From NCBI RefSeq assembly GCF_024198215.1, contig NZ_JAKCFA010000018.1:1-64000 (forward strand): a stretch of DNA of 64,000 nucleotides, read 5' to 3'. The notes beneath the pieces were generated by a model that had not been told where the DNA came from, made no database searches, and was given only the letters and a program-made list of their open reading frames with translations. A program made the translations under genes and the position numbers. The DNA comes from Myxococcus qinghaiensis (lineage in GTDB: Bacteria > Myxococcota > Myxococcia > Myxococcales > Myxococcaceae). This document shows positions 1-8,090 of the stretch, one piece after another (within the stretch, counting starts at the first letter, position 1; each line of letters starts with the position of its first letter).

Positions 1-166
1 TGCGCCGCTCGGCCTTCTGCCCCGGTGTATCGCTCGACGGCGGCCGGTTCGAGTTGCCCGAGTTGCGCCGCAACTGCTCCCGCAACTCCCGCACCAGTCG
101 AGTCAGCTCCTCGACCTGTCGCTCGAGCTCCGCGATGCGCGCATCCTTGGGGTCGACCTCTGCCAC
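1..166 (-). CDS. IS66-family transposase, N-terminal fragment (runs off the window)
   Basis: This is the first 55 codons of a transposase that continues beyond the left edge. A GTG at 166-164 is the chosen start; an in-frame GTG about 15 codons upstream is also possible, just after a TGA. The visible part is a leucine-zipper-like coiled coil (IAELERQVEELTRLVRELRE) followed by a basic segment and RRNSGNSNRPPSSD. That last motif is the hallmark N-terminal signature of IS66 TnpC, which normally continues into a zinc-binding domain and a DDE catalytic core. The catalytic core is not visible here, so activity cannot be judged. Confidence 0.8.
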   Translation of the reverse strand, partial: MAEVDPKDARIAELERQVEELTRLVRELREQLRRNSGNSNRPPSSDTPGQKAERR

Positions 167-264
167 GACGTGTCGTGTCCCATGTCCCACGCCCCATCAG
201 CGAGCGACAAGCCTCCCGCCGGCTGCTGGCCTGCTCCTTCTGCAGCCGCCCATCCCCCCCTGAA

Positions 265-271
265 CGCTTAC
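265..271 (-). repeat. IS66-type terminal heptamer GTAAGCG
   Basis: The plus strand reads CGCTTAC, so the minus strand reads GTAAGCG going into the element. It marks the outer edge of the insertion sequence, immediately after codon 110 (His) of the interrupted DUF3800 gene. The opposite terminal repeat is not in the window. Confidence 0.65.
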
Positions 272-601
272 GTGCTTCGGATCAAGGAACGTCTCGACCA
301 CCCTGAGCGCGGCACAGAACCGCTTCTCCCAGATGCTGAAAATGGGCAACGCGAACGAGCGAGCCTCTTTCAGCAGATGCAACATCTGCCGGCGGCCCTT
401 GGTTGTCGTCAGCATTCGCCCGCCCTTGAGTTCGGGCATCTCCATAGCTTCGCGGACCTTCTCGACTACCCTCGCGAAGCCGACCATGTTCGGCTCGCGT
501 ACTAGCCACCCCGCAAGGACGTGAACAGGCTGTTGCGGGTCAAGGTAGTTGGCTCCAGTGTTCCCAGACTCATCGAGGAACGCGGTGAGGGAGTGAGTCA
601 T
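272..601 (-). pseudogene. DUF3800-family protein, 3' end cut off by the IS element
   Basis: The ATG at 601-599 opens MTHSLTAFLDESGNTG, the N-terminal FLDESG motif of the DUF3800 family, whose members often sit in mobile and defence loci and resemble RNase H-fold nucleases. Exactly 110 codons, ending ...VETFLDPKH, are gene-like. The frame then crosses into the insertion sequence, reads through a run of seven G and stops at 197. Family members are usually 200-270 residues, so more than half is missing. The rest, if it survives, should lie beyond the other end of the element. Nuclease function is known only for the family; this copy is probably dead. Confidence 0.7.
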
Positions 602-747
602 TATCAGGTGGCGTCCTAGATACGAGTTCCGCGATGCAAGGAACGAAAGGCAGGCGAGGAAAAGCGAAGGGCCGGGAATAGTTAATGGGAGCGGACACCC
701 CACGTATCTTCAAGACGCACCATGCCCTGCGGGTGACAGATCACACT

Positions 748-1896
748 TCAACGCCGGTTGGCGAAGCGGAATTCCTTCACGGCGAGGAGCCGGTGCGTCG
801 CGACCCCGACGTATAGCGACCCTATGCACGTGACCTCTTCCCCGGTTCGGTAGGCCTCGACTGCGACCTCGTGTGCAGGGCCCCGAAGATCCATGCTTAC
901 GCGTCGAATCGACGTTGCATCGATGAAGCCCTCGACAACGACCGTCCCTTCGTTGGCGATGTCGCTGCGGCGCCGCAGCTCTACGACGATACCCCGGAGT
1001 GGGAAGTTCTCCATGGGCCGAATCTCCTTCAGCCGAGCTGCGCCCTCTCGAACGGCCCCCATCATCTTCGAGTAGAAGACGATGCGGTCCGGGACCTCTG
1101 CTGGCCGGGGCAGTTCAGGCGCCCACCGAGGTATAAAGGTGACCTGCCGAAAGTGGCGGCTACTTCCCAGCTTCGCGACCGCACGGCATAGGTTCCAACT
1201 CACCCCGAGGCCGATCCGCGAGGCGAAGGCTTCCTCAGTGTCCTCCATAGCCGCTTGCCTCACTGCCTCTAGCGCCAGAGCTACACGTCGGAAGACGCGC
1301 CGCTGCATTGGCTCGTGGTTCGCTTCTTGCGAAGCGAAGGCGAGCAGTTCCTGCTGTGGCGGCATCTTTGAGACCACGTTGATGACATAGCTGCCCTCTC
1401 TCGTCTGAGAGAAGAAGGTGTGGCGGAGGGCTTCGCTTGCAGCCATCGACAGGGTCTTCGGCAGTACGGCGTGCGCTTCGTGCTCGGCAGCAGCAGCCGA
1501 CCAGAAAATGTCCTTGGTGCCCTGGAATGCCTTCGACCCGGCTGTAATCGGGATGAGGCCCCGAATGATGTCATCCCGCTCAATGGATGCTTCAAACTCA
1601 TCACTAAGATAAAGCGCAGCGTTGAGGGCGTTGAATATCTCGGAGGCTGGCCGCTGCTCTAAGTTTTCCACCACGCGCAGAACGTCCGCAACTCTCGCCG
1701 CGTAGTCGCCCAGTTCCTGGTCGAGAGGGACAACGACCCGGAGTCGCCTGCCGGTCCTGTCGTCATGCCGTTCCCAAAGTGCGGCGAAGTTGGGCTGGCG
1801 CCTGACTTCCATCCATCCAGTACGGCGCAGGTAGTCTTCGACCTTCGACGGGGCAACAGAAGTGAGCGAATCCTTGTCCGAGAGCACCGGCTTCAT
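748..1896 (-). CDS. Unknown 382-residue protein coupled to a DUF4365 gene
   Basis: I do not recognise this protein. The start ATG (1896-1894) overlaps the stop of the upstream DUF4365 gene in an ATGA junction, so the two are translationally coupled and probably work together. The protein is soluble-looking, with no signal peptide or membrane segment. It has an N-terminal region rich in charged residues (about 1-120), a central alpha-helical part (about 130-260) and a beta-rich C-terminal third containing GIVVELRRRSDIANEG and repeated short hydrophobic strands, perhaps a binding domain. No ATPase or nuclease motif is evident. Its position beside an IS element, with codon use of lower GC than the core genes, suggests an accessory role such as defence. 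That is inference. Confidence 0.6.
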   Translation of the reverse strand: MKPVLSDKDSLTSVAPSKVEDYLRRTGWMEVRRQPNFAALWERHDDRTGRRLRVVVPLDQELGDYAARVADVLRVVENLEQRPASEIFNALNAALYLSDEFEASIERDDIIRGLIPITAGSKAFQGTKDIFWSAAAAEHEAHAVLPKTLSMAASEALRHTFFSQTREGSYVINVVSKMPPQQELLAFASQEANHEPMQRRVFRRVALALEAVRQAAMEDTEEAFASRIGLGVSWNLCRAVAKLGSSRHFRQVTFIPRWAPELPRPAEVPDRIVFYSKMMGAVREGAARLKEIRPMENFPLRGIVVELRRRSDIANEGTVVVEGFIDATSIRRVSMDLRGPAHEVAVEAYRTGEEVTCIGSLYVGVATHRLLAVKEFRFANRR

Positions 1897-2387
1897 GAGA
1901 ACAACCCTTGCGCACGGGCTTCCTGCATTAGCTTGTGCAGGGCTTCGATCGTGAACGGCTGCTTGCGGAGAACCTTTACCGAGGTGGTGTTCTCGTTGTT
2001 CGTGACCGGATACCCCTTCAAGCTCAAATAATAGGCACAGCGGAAGAGGATGAGCTTTTCGGGCCCTTGCTCCAGCCAAGGCTCTCCAACAGGAGGCATG
2101 GTGACAACGACCAGATATCGCGGGTTAATTACGCGACGCCTCAAGTCGAGGTAGTTCTTCTGCTTGAGAGGGTAGGAAAACTCCTCCCCGTCCTTGAAGT
2201 CAAAGGAGTACCCCTTGACCTGCAGTTCTATCCTCGGTGCCCCCTCGATTTCGTCGGCCTCGGAGGCAATCCCCAGGTCAACGCTGTCGAGATCTGGGGT
2301 GGGCCTGTACGTCATGTACCCTGCCGCAGCCGCGATTGCGGAGACGTAGGCGACCCCGAACTCTCCTTTTCGGTTGTGGTCGTCCAT
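1893..2387 (-). CDS. DUF4365 domain protein, PD-(D/E)XK nuclease-like
   Basis: A protein of 164 residues starting MDDHNRKGEFGVAYVSAIAAA. It matches the DUF4365 layout: an N-terminal helix with GEFGVAYV, then SVDLGI, then IELQVKGYS, then a YLDLRR segment and PRYLVVVTMP. The Asp of VDLGI and the E-x-Q-x-K of ELQVK are spaced like the acidic and lysine residues of PD-(D/E)XK nucleases, the clan to which DUF4365 belongs. The ATG at 2387 was chosen because the family N-terminus begins there; a longer frame from a TTG at 2486 adds residues that do not look like the family. It is the first gene of a two-gene coupled unit. Substrate and partners are unknown. Confidence 0.7.
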   Translation of the reverse strand: MDDHNRKGEFGVAYVSAIAAAAGYMTYRPTPDLDSVDLGIASEADEIEGAPRIELQVKGYSFDFKDGEEFSYPLKQKNYLDLRRRVINPRYLVVVTMPPVGEPWLEQGPEKLILFRCAYYLSLKGYPVTNNENTTSVKVLRKQPFTIEALHKLMQEARAQGLFS

Positions 2388-3014
2388 CCAGTGCGCAGCC
2401 TCTTGCCCGCCCAATGAGCGCGCCGTACCACTTGGTGCTGACAGCGCCGGACGACGAGCATAGGTGGAGAATTCGAGGCCTTTCAAGGAGGACGGAGTCC
2501 GTTAGCAGCTTGGCATCCCGCCGGGGCGCACCTTCTGCACGCGTACGCAGCATTGACCGGATAGGGCCGCGTGGATGTTGTGGGCGGCGGAATCGCAATT
2601 CAGGGAGAAGACCTCGGGTATAGCCAGGCGAGGGGATAGAGCCGCAGCCGTACGAGGCGAACCCGACACCTTGACAGCGGGAGTTCGGTGACGAAGAAGG
2701 ATCCGAGACCACGACTGAATGGGCTCTGCACGCCTGCAGCGCAATCGGCTCTGGCGGAGTACCGTCCTGAAATCATCGGACGGGGCGGCGGATCCCGGTG
2801 ATTCAGTGGTCTCGGAGGCCGGTGGTCACAGTAGTTCATCGCGAATGCACGAGGGCGGGAGCAGGGGGGCGCCGGAAAGCGCTGGTTGGCAAAGACTTCC
2901 TTGAAAGTCGGCGCCGGCTGTCCGGTAGTAGCCTTTGGCCCTGTTCAGTACGACTTCAGCTGCATGCTGACGGCGAACCGTGATGTCCGGGAAACAACGC
3001 AAGGCCGAACAGCT
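2388..3014. other. 627-bp stretch without a convincing gene
   Basis: No reading frame here has a credible start, codon bias or recognisable product on either strand. Frames of 60-140 codons exist but are cysteine- and arginine-rich in the way of random high-GC frames. The stretch carries no clear hairpin terminator, tRNA or repeat that I can see. It lies between the DUF4365 pair and the small membrane protein, in the part of the window that looks foreign, so it may hold decayed gene remnants. Confidence 0.5.
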
Positions 3015-3371
3015 TCAGCCCCAGATCTTGAATCTCAGGAAGAGAAGCAGCGTTACAGAGACAGCTTCCCCTGCAATCTGCACCACATTCGCGGCGATTA
3101 GCCACCCTTCACCGGGCCGCCGTGGTCCGATGACGTTCACCACAACGGTCGAAGCAGTCACGAGCAGCACCTGAATGCCTTCGAGCGCAGTGAAAACGAC
3201 CGCGATCCAGAAACCGACCTTCGCTCCAAAGGACCAGATCCCTGAAAGCCACAACAGACCGAGTGTGCCGACGCTAGCCACGATCGCGTTGCGGACGGTG
3301 TTGCTGGCGACGGCGTAGTAGGCTTGGTAGGGCGTGAGTTCGGCACGCCCCGTGGCTGAATCCGCGCTCAT
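3015..3371 (-). CDS. Small membrane protein of unknown function
   Basis: A 118-residue protein starting MSADSATGRAELTPYQAY at the ATG 3371-3369. A longer upstream frame would run into the terminator hairpin of the tRNA genes, so this start is preferred. It has about three hydrophobic segments: NAIVASVGTLGLLWLSGIW, VGFWIAVVFTALEGIQVLLV with its TASTVVVNVIG extension, and WLIAANVVQIAGEAVSVTLLLF. The C-terminus is a short basic tail. No family is recognised. It lies downstream of the tRNA pair on the same strand but is separated from it by a strong hairpin, so it is probably transcribed on its own. Confidence 0.55.
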   Translation of the reverse strand: MSADSATGRAELTPYQAYYAVASNTVRNAIVASVGTLGLLWLSGIWSFGAKVGFWIAVVFTALEGIQVLLVTASTVVVNVIGPRRPGEGWLIAANVVQIAGEAVSVTLLLFLRFKIWG

Positions 3372-3490
3372 GGGGCCCAAGCATACCAACCCTGAACGTG
3401 TGCTGGTGCTGACGTCGCTTGGCGAGGTCCTGTACTTCCATGACAGGCGCTTACGCACTTCTAACGCGGACTGGGTGGGCGAAAACGAAC

Positions 3491-3520
3491 GGGGCTGGAC
3501 GGTTTGCACCGTCCAGCCCC
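3491..3520 (-). terminator. Terminator hairpin downstream of the tRNA genes
   Basis: A perfect 12-bp stem, GGGGCTGGACGG paired with CCGTCCAGCCCC, closes a 6-nt loop. Read on the minus strand it lies about 12 nt after the tRNA-Glu gene and is followed by a short T-rich stretch (GTTCGTTTTCG). It is a strong intrinsic-terminator candidate for the tRNA transcript. Confidence 0.8.
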
Positions 3521-3531
3521 GCGTTCCTGCT

Positions 3532-3604
3532 TGTCCCCGACGGGATTCGAACCCGTGTTACCGGCTTGAAAGGCCAGCGTCCTGGGCCTCTAGACGACGG
3601 GGAC
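3532..3604 (-). tRNA. tRNA-Glu (anticodon TTC)
   Basis: A complete 73-nt cloverleaf on the minus strand. The acceptor stem pairs GTCCCCG with CGGGGAC, with discriminator A. The anticodon arm is CTGGC-CTTTCAA-GCCGG and the T arm is ACGGG-TTCGAAT-CCCGT. The 3' CCA is not encoded. It sits 13 nt after tRNA-Lys on the same strand, so the two are probably one transcript. Its 3' end faces the accessory region. Confidence 0.95.
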
Positions 3605-3617
3605 GTCGCCACCTACA

Positions 3618-3690
<73 letters not shown>

Positions 3691-3882
3691 GCACTATTCT
3701 TTTGTCCAAAATCCACGTGCGGCCCTCCCGGCCCTCGGAGGCAGGCGCTTCCTACCCGAACTCCTTCGCGCTTTCCACTGGCGAGCGCACGTCCCCCATC
3801 CTGACGACGACTCCACGACTCCCGGTGAACGCCTGGGCCCCGTCCCCACGCCGTCGTCAGGCATCGGCGGTATACAGAGGAC

Positions 3883-4425
3883 ATGGCCCACCAGGACCTC
3901 CCCCCTGAAGAACACGAAGACCTGGAGGCCGAGGACGGCGAAGAGAAGGCCCCGTTCCGCCGCTACCTCACCCGCTCGGGCGCCGAGCGGATGCACCGGG
4001 AGCTCATCCGCCTGCTCAACGTGGAGCGCCCCAAGGTGACCGCCGAGGTCTCCGCCGCCGCCGCCCAGGGAGACCGCTCCGAGAACGCCGAGTACATCTA
4101 CGGAAAGAAGCGCCTGCGCGAAATCGACCGCCGCATCCGCTTCCTACAAAAGCGCCTGGACACCGCCACCATCGTCACGCCTTCTGAACAGAGTGACCGT
4201 GCACACGTTTACTTCGGCGCCACGGTCACCCTGGAGGACGAGGACGGAGCACGCACGACGTACCAGATTGTCGGGTCCGATGAGATTGATGCCGCCGGAG
4301 GTCGTATCAGCGTGGAGTCCCCCATCGGGCGCGCCCTCTTGCGCAAGGGCGTGGGCGACTCCGTCGAGGTGCACCGCCCCCGGGGCGAAATCGAGCTGAC
4401 CGTCATCGACATCCGCTACGACTAG
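3883..4425 (+). CDS. greB: Transcription elongation factor GreB
   Basis: A 180-residue protein that rescues backtracked RNA polymerase by stimulating its intrinsic cleavage of the transcript. After a 20-residue acidic N-terminal extension (PPEEHEDLEAEDGEE), residues about 28-103 form the antiparallel coiled coil. The tip motif is QGDRSENAEYIYGKKRLREI, which carries the acidic residues that enter the polymerase secondary channel and the YGKKRLREID signature of GreB rather than GreA. Residues 105-180 are the FKBP-like C-terminal domain. The acidic extension is longer than in E. coli GreB. The ATG at 3883 is the first in frame after the intergenic region. The next gene starts 8 bp downstream. 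Confidence 0.93.
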   Translation: MAHQDLPPEEHEDLEAEDGEEKAPFRRYLTRSGAERMHRELIRLLNVERPKVTAEVSAAAAQGDRSENAEYIYGKKRLREIDRRIRFLQKRLDTATIVTPSEQSDRAHVYFGATVTLEDEDGARTTYQIVGSDEIDAAGGRISVESPIGRALLRKGVGDSVEVHRPRGEIELTVIDIRYD

Positions 4426-4433
4426 GAGGCCCC

Positions 4434-5381
4434 ATGCCTCGGACGCTGCCCATCAACACCCGCTACCGCCGCATCTATCAGCACCTGAGCGGGGCGGACC
4501 TGGCCACGCCCGAGCCCGAGGAGCTCTCCCTCGAGGACCTGGGCCTGGGCGACTCCCAGAAGACCCGCGTGGGCCTCCTCTTCGGAACCTACAGCCACCA
4601 GGGCCTGGAGCGGGTGCTCCGCACCTACGGCCTGCTCCAGCGCGCCGAGGAGCGCGTGGGTCCCATCGAGCTGCGCATCCAGGGCGAGGATCCGTTCCGC
4701 CCCCGCGTCATCCTGTGGAGCCGCCGCTTCTACGCCCCCGTCGCCGACTTGTCCCTGCGCATGGCCACCGGCGCCGAGGTCGGCCTCGGTGACACGCTCG
4801 CCACCGCGCCCCTGCTCTATGTGGACGCGCTGCTGCTCCAGAACCCGGGCCGCTCCTTCGACTGGCACCGCCCGCCGCTGCCAGGGCAGAGCCACCCCGG
4901 GCTCGCGCTCTCCGCGCCCCTGCTGGAGCTCCTGATGCTCATGGCCCGGCGCATCGGCGCGGAGGCGCTGGCCCTCACGCCTTCGACCTTCGCCGCCGCG
5001 AGCGTCTATGACCGGCGCTTCCTCTTCGTGGACGGCGCGGCCCAGGGGAGATTCCTCGCGCTGCGCGGCGCCGGCGGAAAGATGCCCCGCTGGCTGCTCG
5101 CCTGGGCCGTGGAGCTGGGCTGCATGCGCGACGCCGACGGGCAGCACCTCCCCTTCACCCCCATGCCCATGTTGTCGCCGCTCAGCCGCCGGTTGATCCG
5201 CTCATTCGACGCCAAGGCCTGGGCCGAGGCCCGCGAGCAGACCGGCCGGCGGGTGCTGACGCTCGACGAGGAGGCGCTCCAGCAGCGCTTCCCCTGGGAA
5301 CGCATGCCCCCGGGGCCGCCGCCCGAGCGACTGGCGGAGCTGCTGGGGTACGACCCGCTCGCCCCCGTGCTCGCGCACTGA
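4434..5381 (+). CDS. Conserved-looking protein of unknown function
   Basis: A 315-residue soluble protein that I do not recognise. It starts 8 bp after greB, with GGAGG made partly from the greB stop region (TAGGAGGCCCC-ATG), so it is co-transcribed. The middle (about 155-215) has an alternating helix/strand pattern, HPGLALSAPLLELLMLMARRIG followed by ALTPSTFAAASVYDRRF. This loosely resembles the coenzyme-binding helix and last strands of acetyltransferase-fold proteins, but the similarity is too weak to name. There is no signal peptide or membrane segment. The C-terminus is proline-rich (ERMPPGPPPERL). Confidence 0.6.
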   Translation: MPRTLPINTRYRRIYQHLSGADLATPEPEELSLEDLGLGDSQKTRVGLLFGTYSHQGLERVLRTYGLLQRAEERVGPIELRIQGEDPFRPRVILWSRRFYAPVADLSLRMATGAEVGLGDTLATAPLLYVDALLLQNPGRSFDWHRPPLPGQSHPGLALSAPLLELLMLMARRIGAEALALTPSTFAAASVYDRRFLFVDGAAQGRFLALRGAGGKMPRWLLAWAVELGCMRDADGQHLPFTPMPMLSPLSRRLIRSFDAKAWAEAREQTGRRVLTLDEEALQQRFPWERMPPGPPPERLAELLGYDPLAPVLAH

Positions 5382-5538
5382 GCGCCAAGGCGTGGGGTTT
5401 CGAACAGCCCGCACCTCCGACGCAGAGCAGGCTGCTTCCGTCGGAGCCGCTGTCTATATTGGAGGAGGCGTCAGACTCAGCCACGTCGCACGGTCCCCAG
5501 CGGTCGCACCCGAACCAATCAGGTCGCGCGAACCCACG

Positions 5539-6858
5539 ATGCGAAAGAACTTCATCCTCGATACCAACGTCCTCCTTCATGATCCGCGCAGCATCTACGC
5601 GTTCGAGGACAACAACGTCATCATCCCCATCTACGTCATCGAGGAGATTGATCAGTTCAAGAGAGATCTCTCCGAGCTGGGGCGCAACGCCCGCATGGTG
5701 GCGCGCTACCTGGACACGTTCCGCGCGGAGGGCTCGCTGAAGGAAGGGGTGCCCATGCCCCGGGGCGGCCTCCTGCGGGTGTGCTTCACGGAGCGCGACC
5801 TGCCCCTGTCCATGGCGGACAGCAACCTGATGGACAACCGCATCCTCGCGGTGGCCATCGACCTGATGGAGCAGGAGCCGGACACCCAGGCCGTCTTCAT
5901 CACCAAGGACACCAACCTGCGCATCCGCGCGGACGCCCTGGGCCTCATCGCCGAGGACTACGACACCGAGCGGGTGGAGATCACCGAGCTGTACACGGGC
6001 TTCACGGAGCGGCTGGTCCCCAAGGAGCTGGTGGACCAGATGTACAAGCCCGGCGCGGAGGTGGAGCTGCCGGACGTGGACACGCTCTTCCCCAACCAGT
6101 TGGTGCTGCTCAAGGACGAGACGAACCCGTCGCACACCGCCATGGGGCGACTGCACGGGCTCAAGAACCGGCTGGTGCCGCTGCTCCGCCAGAGCAAGGA
6201 GGGCACCTGGGGCATCCGCCCGCGCAACATGGAGCAGGCCTTCTGCCTGGACCTGCTGCTCAACGACGACATCAAGCTCGTCACCATCGTCGGCAAGGCG
6301 GGCACGGGCAAGACACTGCTGGCCATCGCCGCGGGACTCCAGAAGGTGACGGAGGAGAACCTCTACCAGAAGCTCCTGGTGAGCCGTCCCATCTTCCCCC
6401 TGGGGCGGGACATCGGGTATCTGCCCGGCAGCGTCGAGGAGAAGCTCAACCCCTGGATGCAGCCCATCTTCGACAACGTGGAGTTCCTGATGAACCTCAG
6501 CCGCGCGGACAAGAAGGCCGGCCGCGGCTATCACGAGCTCCTGGACCTGGGGCTGATGGAAATCGAGCCGCTCACGTACATCCGCGGCCGGAGCATCCCC
6601 AACCAGTTCATCATCGTGGACGAAGCGCAGAACCTCACGCCCCACGAGGTGAAGACCATCATCACCCGCGTGGGAGACAACACGAAGATCATCCTCACGG
6701 GGGACCCGTTCCAGATTGACAACCCCTACGTGGATTCGACCAACAACGGCCTGGTGCACGTGGTCAATCGCTTCAAGAGCGAGAAGATCGCCGCGCACAT
6801 CACCATGGCCAAGGGCGAGCGCAGTGCCCTGGCCGAGCTCGCCGCCAACCTGCTCTAG
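5539..6858 (+). CDS. PIN-PhoH family ATPase/RNA-processing protein (PhoH2 type)
   Basis: A 439-residue two-domain protein. Residues 1-150 are a PIN nuclease domain with the conserved acids visible (FILDTN with D8, VIEEID with E35/E36, SNLMDNRI with D99). Residues about 225-439 are a PhoH helicase-like ATPase with Walker A GKAGTGKT (252-259) and Walker B FIIVDEAQN followed by LTPHEVKTIITR. Proteins of this PhoH2 class couple RNA unwinding with ribonuclease activity. The ATG at 5539 was chosen over an in-frame start about 147 bp upstream because the PIN fold begins at MRKNFILDTN and the extra residues lack family character. Transcription is probably independent, as a 157-bp gap precedes it. Confidence 0.88.
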   Translation: MRKNFILDTNVLLHDPRSIYAFEDNNVIIPIYVIEEIDQFKRDLSELGRNARMVARYLDTFRAEGSLKEGVPMPRGGLLRVCFTERDLPLSMADSNLMDNRILAVAIDLMEQEPDTQAVFITKDTNLRIRADALGLIAEDYDTERVEITELYTGFTERLVPKELVDQMYKPGAEVELPDVDTLFPNQLVLLKDETNPSHTAMGRLHGLKNRLVPLLRQSKEGTWGIRPRNMEQAFCLDLLLNDDIKLVTIVGKAGTGKTLLAIAAGLQKVTEENLYQKLLVSRPIFPLGRDIGYLPGSVEEKLNPWMQPIFDNVEFLMNLSRADKKAGRGYHELLDLGLMEIEPLTYIRGRSIPNQFIIVDEAQNLTPHEVKTIITRVGDNTKIILTGDPFQIDNPYVDSTNNGLVHVVNRFKSEKIAAHITMAKGERSALAELAANLL

Positions 6859-6891
6859 GCACCCGCGGGTGCCTGCTCGAAGAGACGCGTC

Positions 6892-7197
6892 ATGACGACC
6901 GACGGCCCTGGAGACACCCCTCCGGAAGACGGAGAGAAGAAGCCCCTCATCGAGTACCCCTCGGTCTACACCTTCAAGGTGATGGGCCTGCAGGGCCCCG
7001 GCTTCGCGGAGCACGTGAGGGACTTGTTCCGGAAGATGATGGGCACCGAAATCTCGCCGGACTCCATCCGCGAGCAGCCCAGCAGCAAGGGCAAGTACCT
7101 GTCCCTCAGCGTGTCGGTGTACCTGCTGTCCGAGGAGCAGCGGCGCTCCATCTATGAGCAGCTGAAAAAGGACCCACGCGTCGTCTACTACCTGTGA
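6892..7197 (+). CDS. DUF493 (YbeD) family protein
   Basis: A 101-residue protein. The first 20 residues are an acidic, proline-rich tail (PGDTPPEDGEKK). Residues 22-101 match the YbeD/DUF493 ACT-like fold: IEYPSVYTFKVMGLQG at the start, SSKGKYLSLSVSVYLLSEEQ in the middle and LKKDPRVVYYL at the end. YbeD is a small, widely conserved protein proposed to bind ligands or regulate lipoate-related functions; no role can be inferred for this copy. It follows the PhoH gene by 33 bp and may share its transcript. Confidence 0.85.
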   Translation: MTTDGPGDTPPEDGEKKPLIEYPSVYTFKVMGLQGPGFAEHVRDLFRKMMGTEISPDSIREQPSSKGKYLSLSVSVYLLSEEQRRSIYEQLKKDPRVVYYL

Positions 7198-7283
7198 CGC
7201 CGGACGCGCGCGGCCTCCTCCCCCGGGTGGGGGGCCCGCGCCGTCTCTGGAAGTCCGGGCGGGGTTGGGTATATGAGGAGCCC

Positions 7284-8045
7284 ATGAGCCCGGCAGATTC
7301 CTTTCCGCTGTACCACCCCGCGGACGCCCGGCGCGCGTTCAGCTCGGACGACGTGACTCGGCGGTTCGCCAAGGTGGCCCAACTGGAGCCGGGCGCTCGG
7401 GTGCTGGTGCTCGGGTGTGGCGCGGATGGCGCCGCGGCGCTGCTGCTGGCCCGGGAGATGGGCTGCTCCGTCGTCGCCGCCGACATGGACGAGGCCCTGG
7501 TCTCCTCCTTCCGCGAGCGCGTGCGCAACCTGGGCCTCACGGACCGCATCGACGTGCGCGGCGTGGCCCTGGATTCGCTCGGCCTGCCGGATGGCGCCTT
7601 CGACGCCATCCTCGTCCAGGGCCGGGTGCTGTACACCCTGCGCGGGACGCTGTCGGCCCTGAGGCCGCTCCTGGCCAGGCGTGGACGGCTGGGGATGACC
7701 TTCCCCGCGAGGGTGGGGCGCTTCCTCCCCAAGGCCGCCGCCGAGCTGTGGGAGCGCCGCCTGGGCGCGCCCCTGTTGCTGCCGCGCGAGCTGCTCCAGT
7801 CGCTGGAGCTGGGCGGCTTCGAGCCGGAGTCGGCGGAGTCGCTGCACGACGTGGAGCTCGACGACTACTACCGCGAGGTGGAGGCCAGTCTGAGGCCCAC
7901 GTCCGGCCCCCAGGCGTCCCCGCTGCGCGAGGAGCTGGCGCTGCACCGCGAGAGCAACGGCAAGGCCAGCGTCAGCTATGCCTTCCTGATTGGCCGCCGC
8001 AAGGAGCCGGGCGAGAAGCCTCCGGCGTCACGCGACAGGGGCTAG
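7284..8045 (+). CDS. SAM-dependent methyltransferase (class I)
   Basis: A 253-residue protein with a Rossmann-type methyltransferase core. Motif I is VLVLGCGADGAAALLLARE (about 41-60), followed by the acidic motif-II residue in VVAADMDEAL (about 64-73). A post-I strand is FDAILVQGRVLYTLRGTLSAL. The substrate cannot be told from sequence. The ATG at 7284 follows a GAGGAG ribosome-binding site by about 6 bp; a longer in-frame extension reaching back to the DUF493 stop looks non-coding. It converges on the lipid kinase gene. Confidence 0.8.
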   Translation: MSPADSFPLYHPADARRAFSSDDVTRRFAKVAQLEPGARVLVLGCGADGAAALLLAREMGCSVVAADMDEALVSSFRERVRNLGLTDRIDVRGVALDSLGLPDGAFDAILVQGRVLYTLRGTLSALRPLLARRGRLGMTFPARVGRFLPKAAAELWERRLGAPLLLPRELLQSLELGGFEPESAESLHDVELDDYYREVEASLRPTSGPQASPLREELALHRESNGKASVSYAFLIGRRKEPGEKPPASRDRG

Positions 8046-8090
8046 GCGGAAGCAGGGGAGGGCGGAGGGCCCATCCCCTCGTGGCGCGGG

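Larger units (their letters stand above)
1..271 (-). mobile_element. End of an IS66-family insertion sequence (partial)
   Basis: The element end is placed at 271. Read on the minus strand, the sequence there begins GTAAGCG, the terminal heptamer typical of IS66-family elements. About 105 bp inside this end a transposase reading frame starts and runs off the window, which fits the single-transposase members of the family better than those with tnpA and tnpB in front. The DUF3800 reading frame stops being protein-like exactly at this boundary. The other end and the 8-bp target duplication lie outside the window; the duplication is predicted to be a copy of positions 272-279. The family call rests on the heptamer and the transposase N-terminus. 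Confidence 0.75.

Noticed and set aside
197-271. Extension of the DUF3800 frame beyond 271
   Set aside because: The frame runs through a run of seven G and gives Arg/Gly-rich residues with no family character. It starts exactly at the IS66-like end, so it is insertion-sequence DNA, not part of the gene.
2502-2744. Minus-strand frame with Cys-rich C-terminus (CDSAAHNIHA...)
   Set aside because: Weak start, no family and no neighbour support. Similar frames occur by chance in high-GC DNA.
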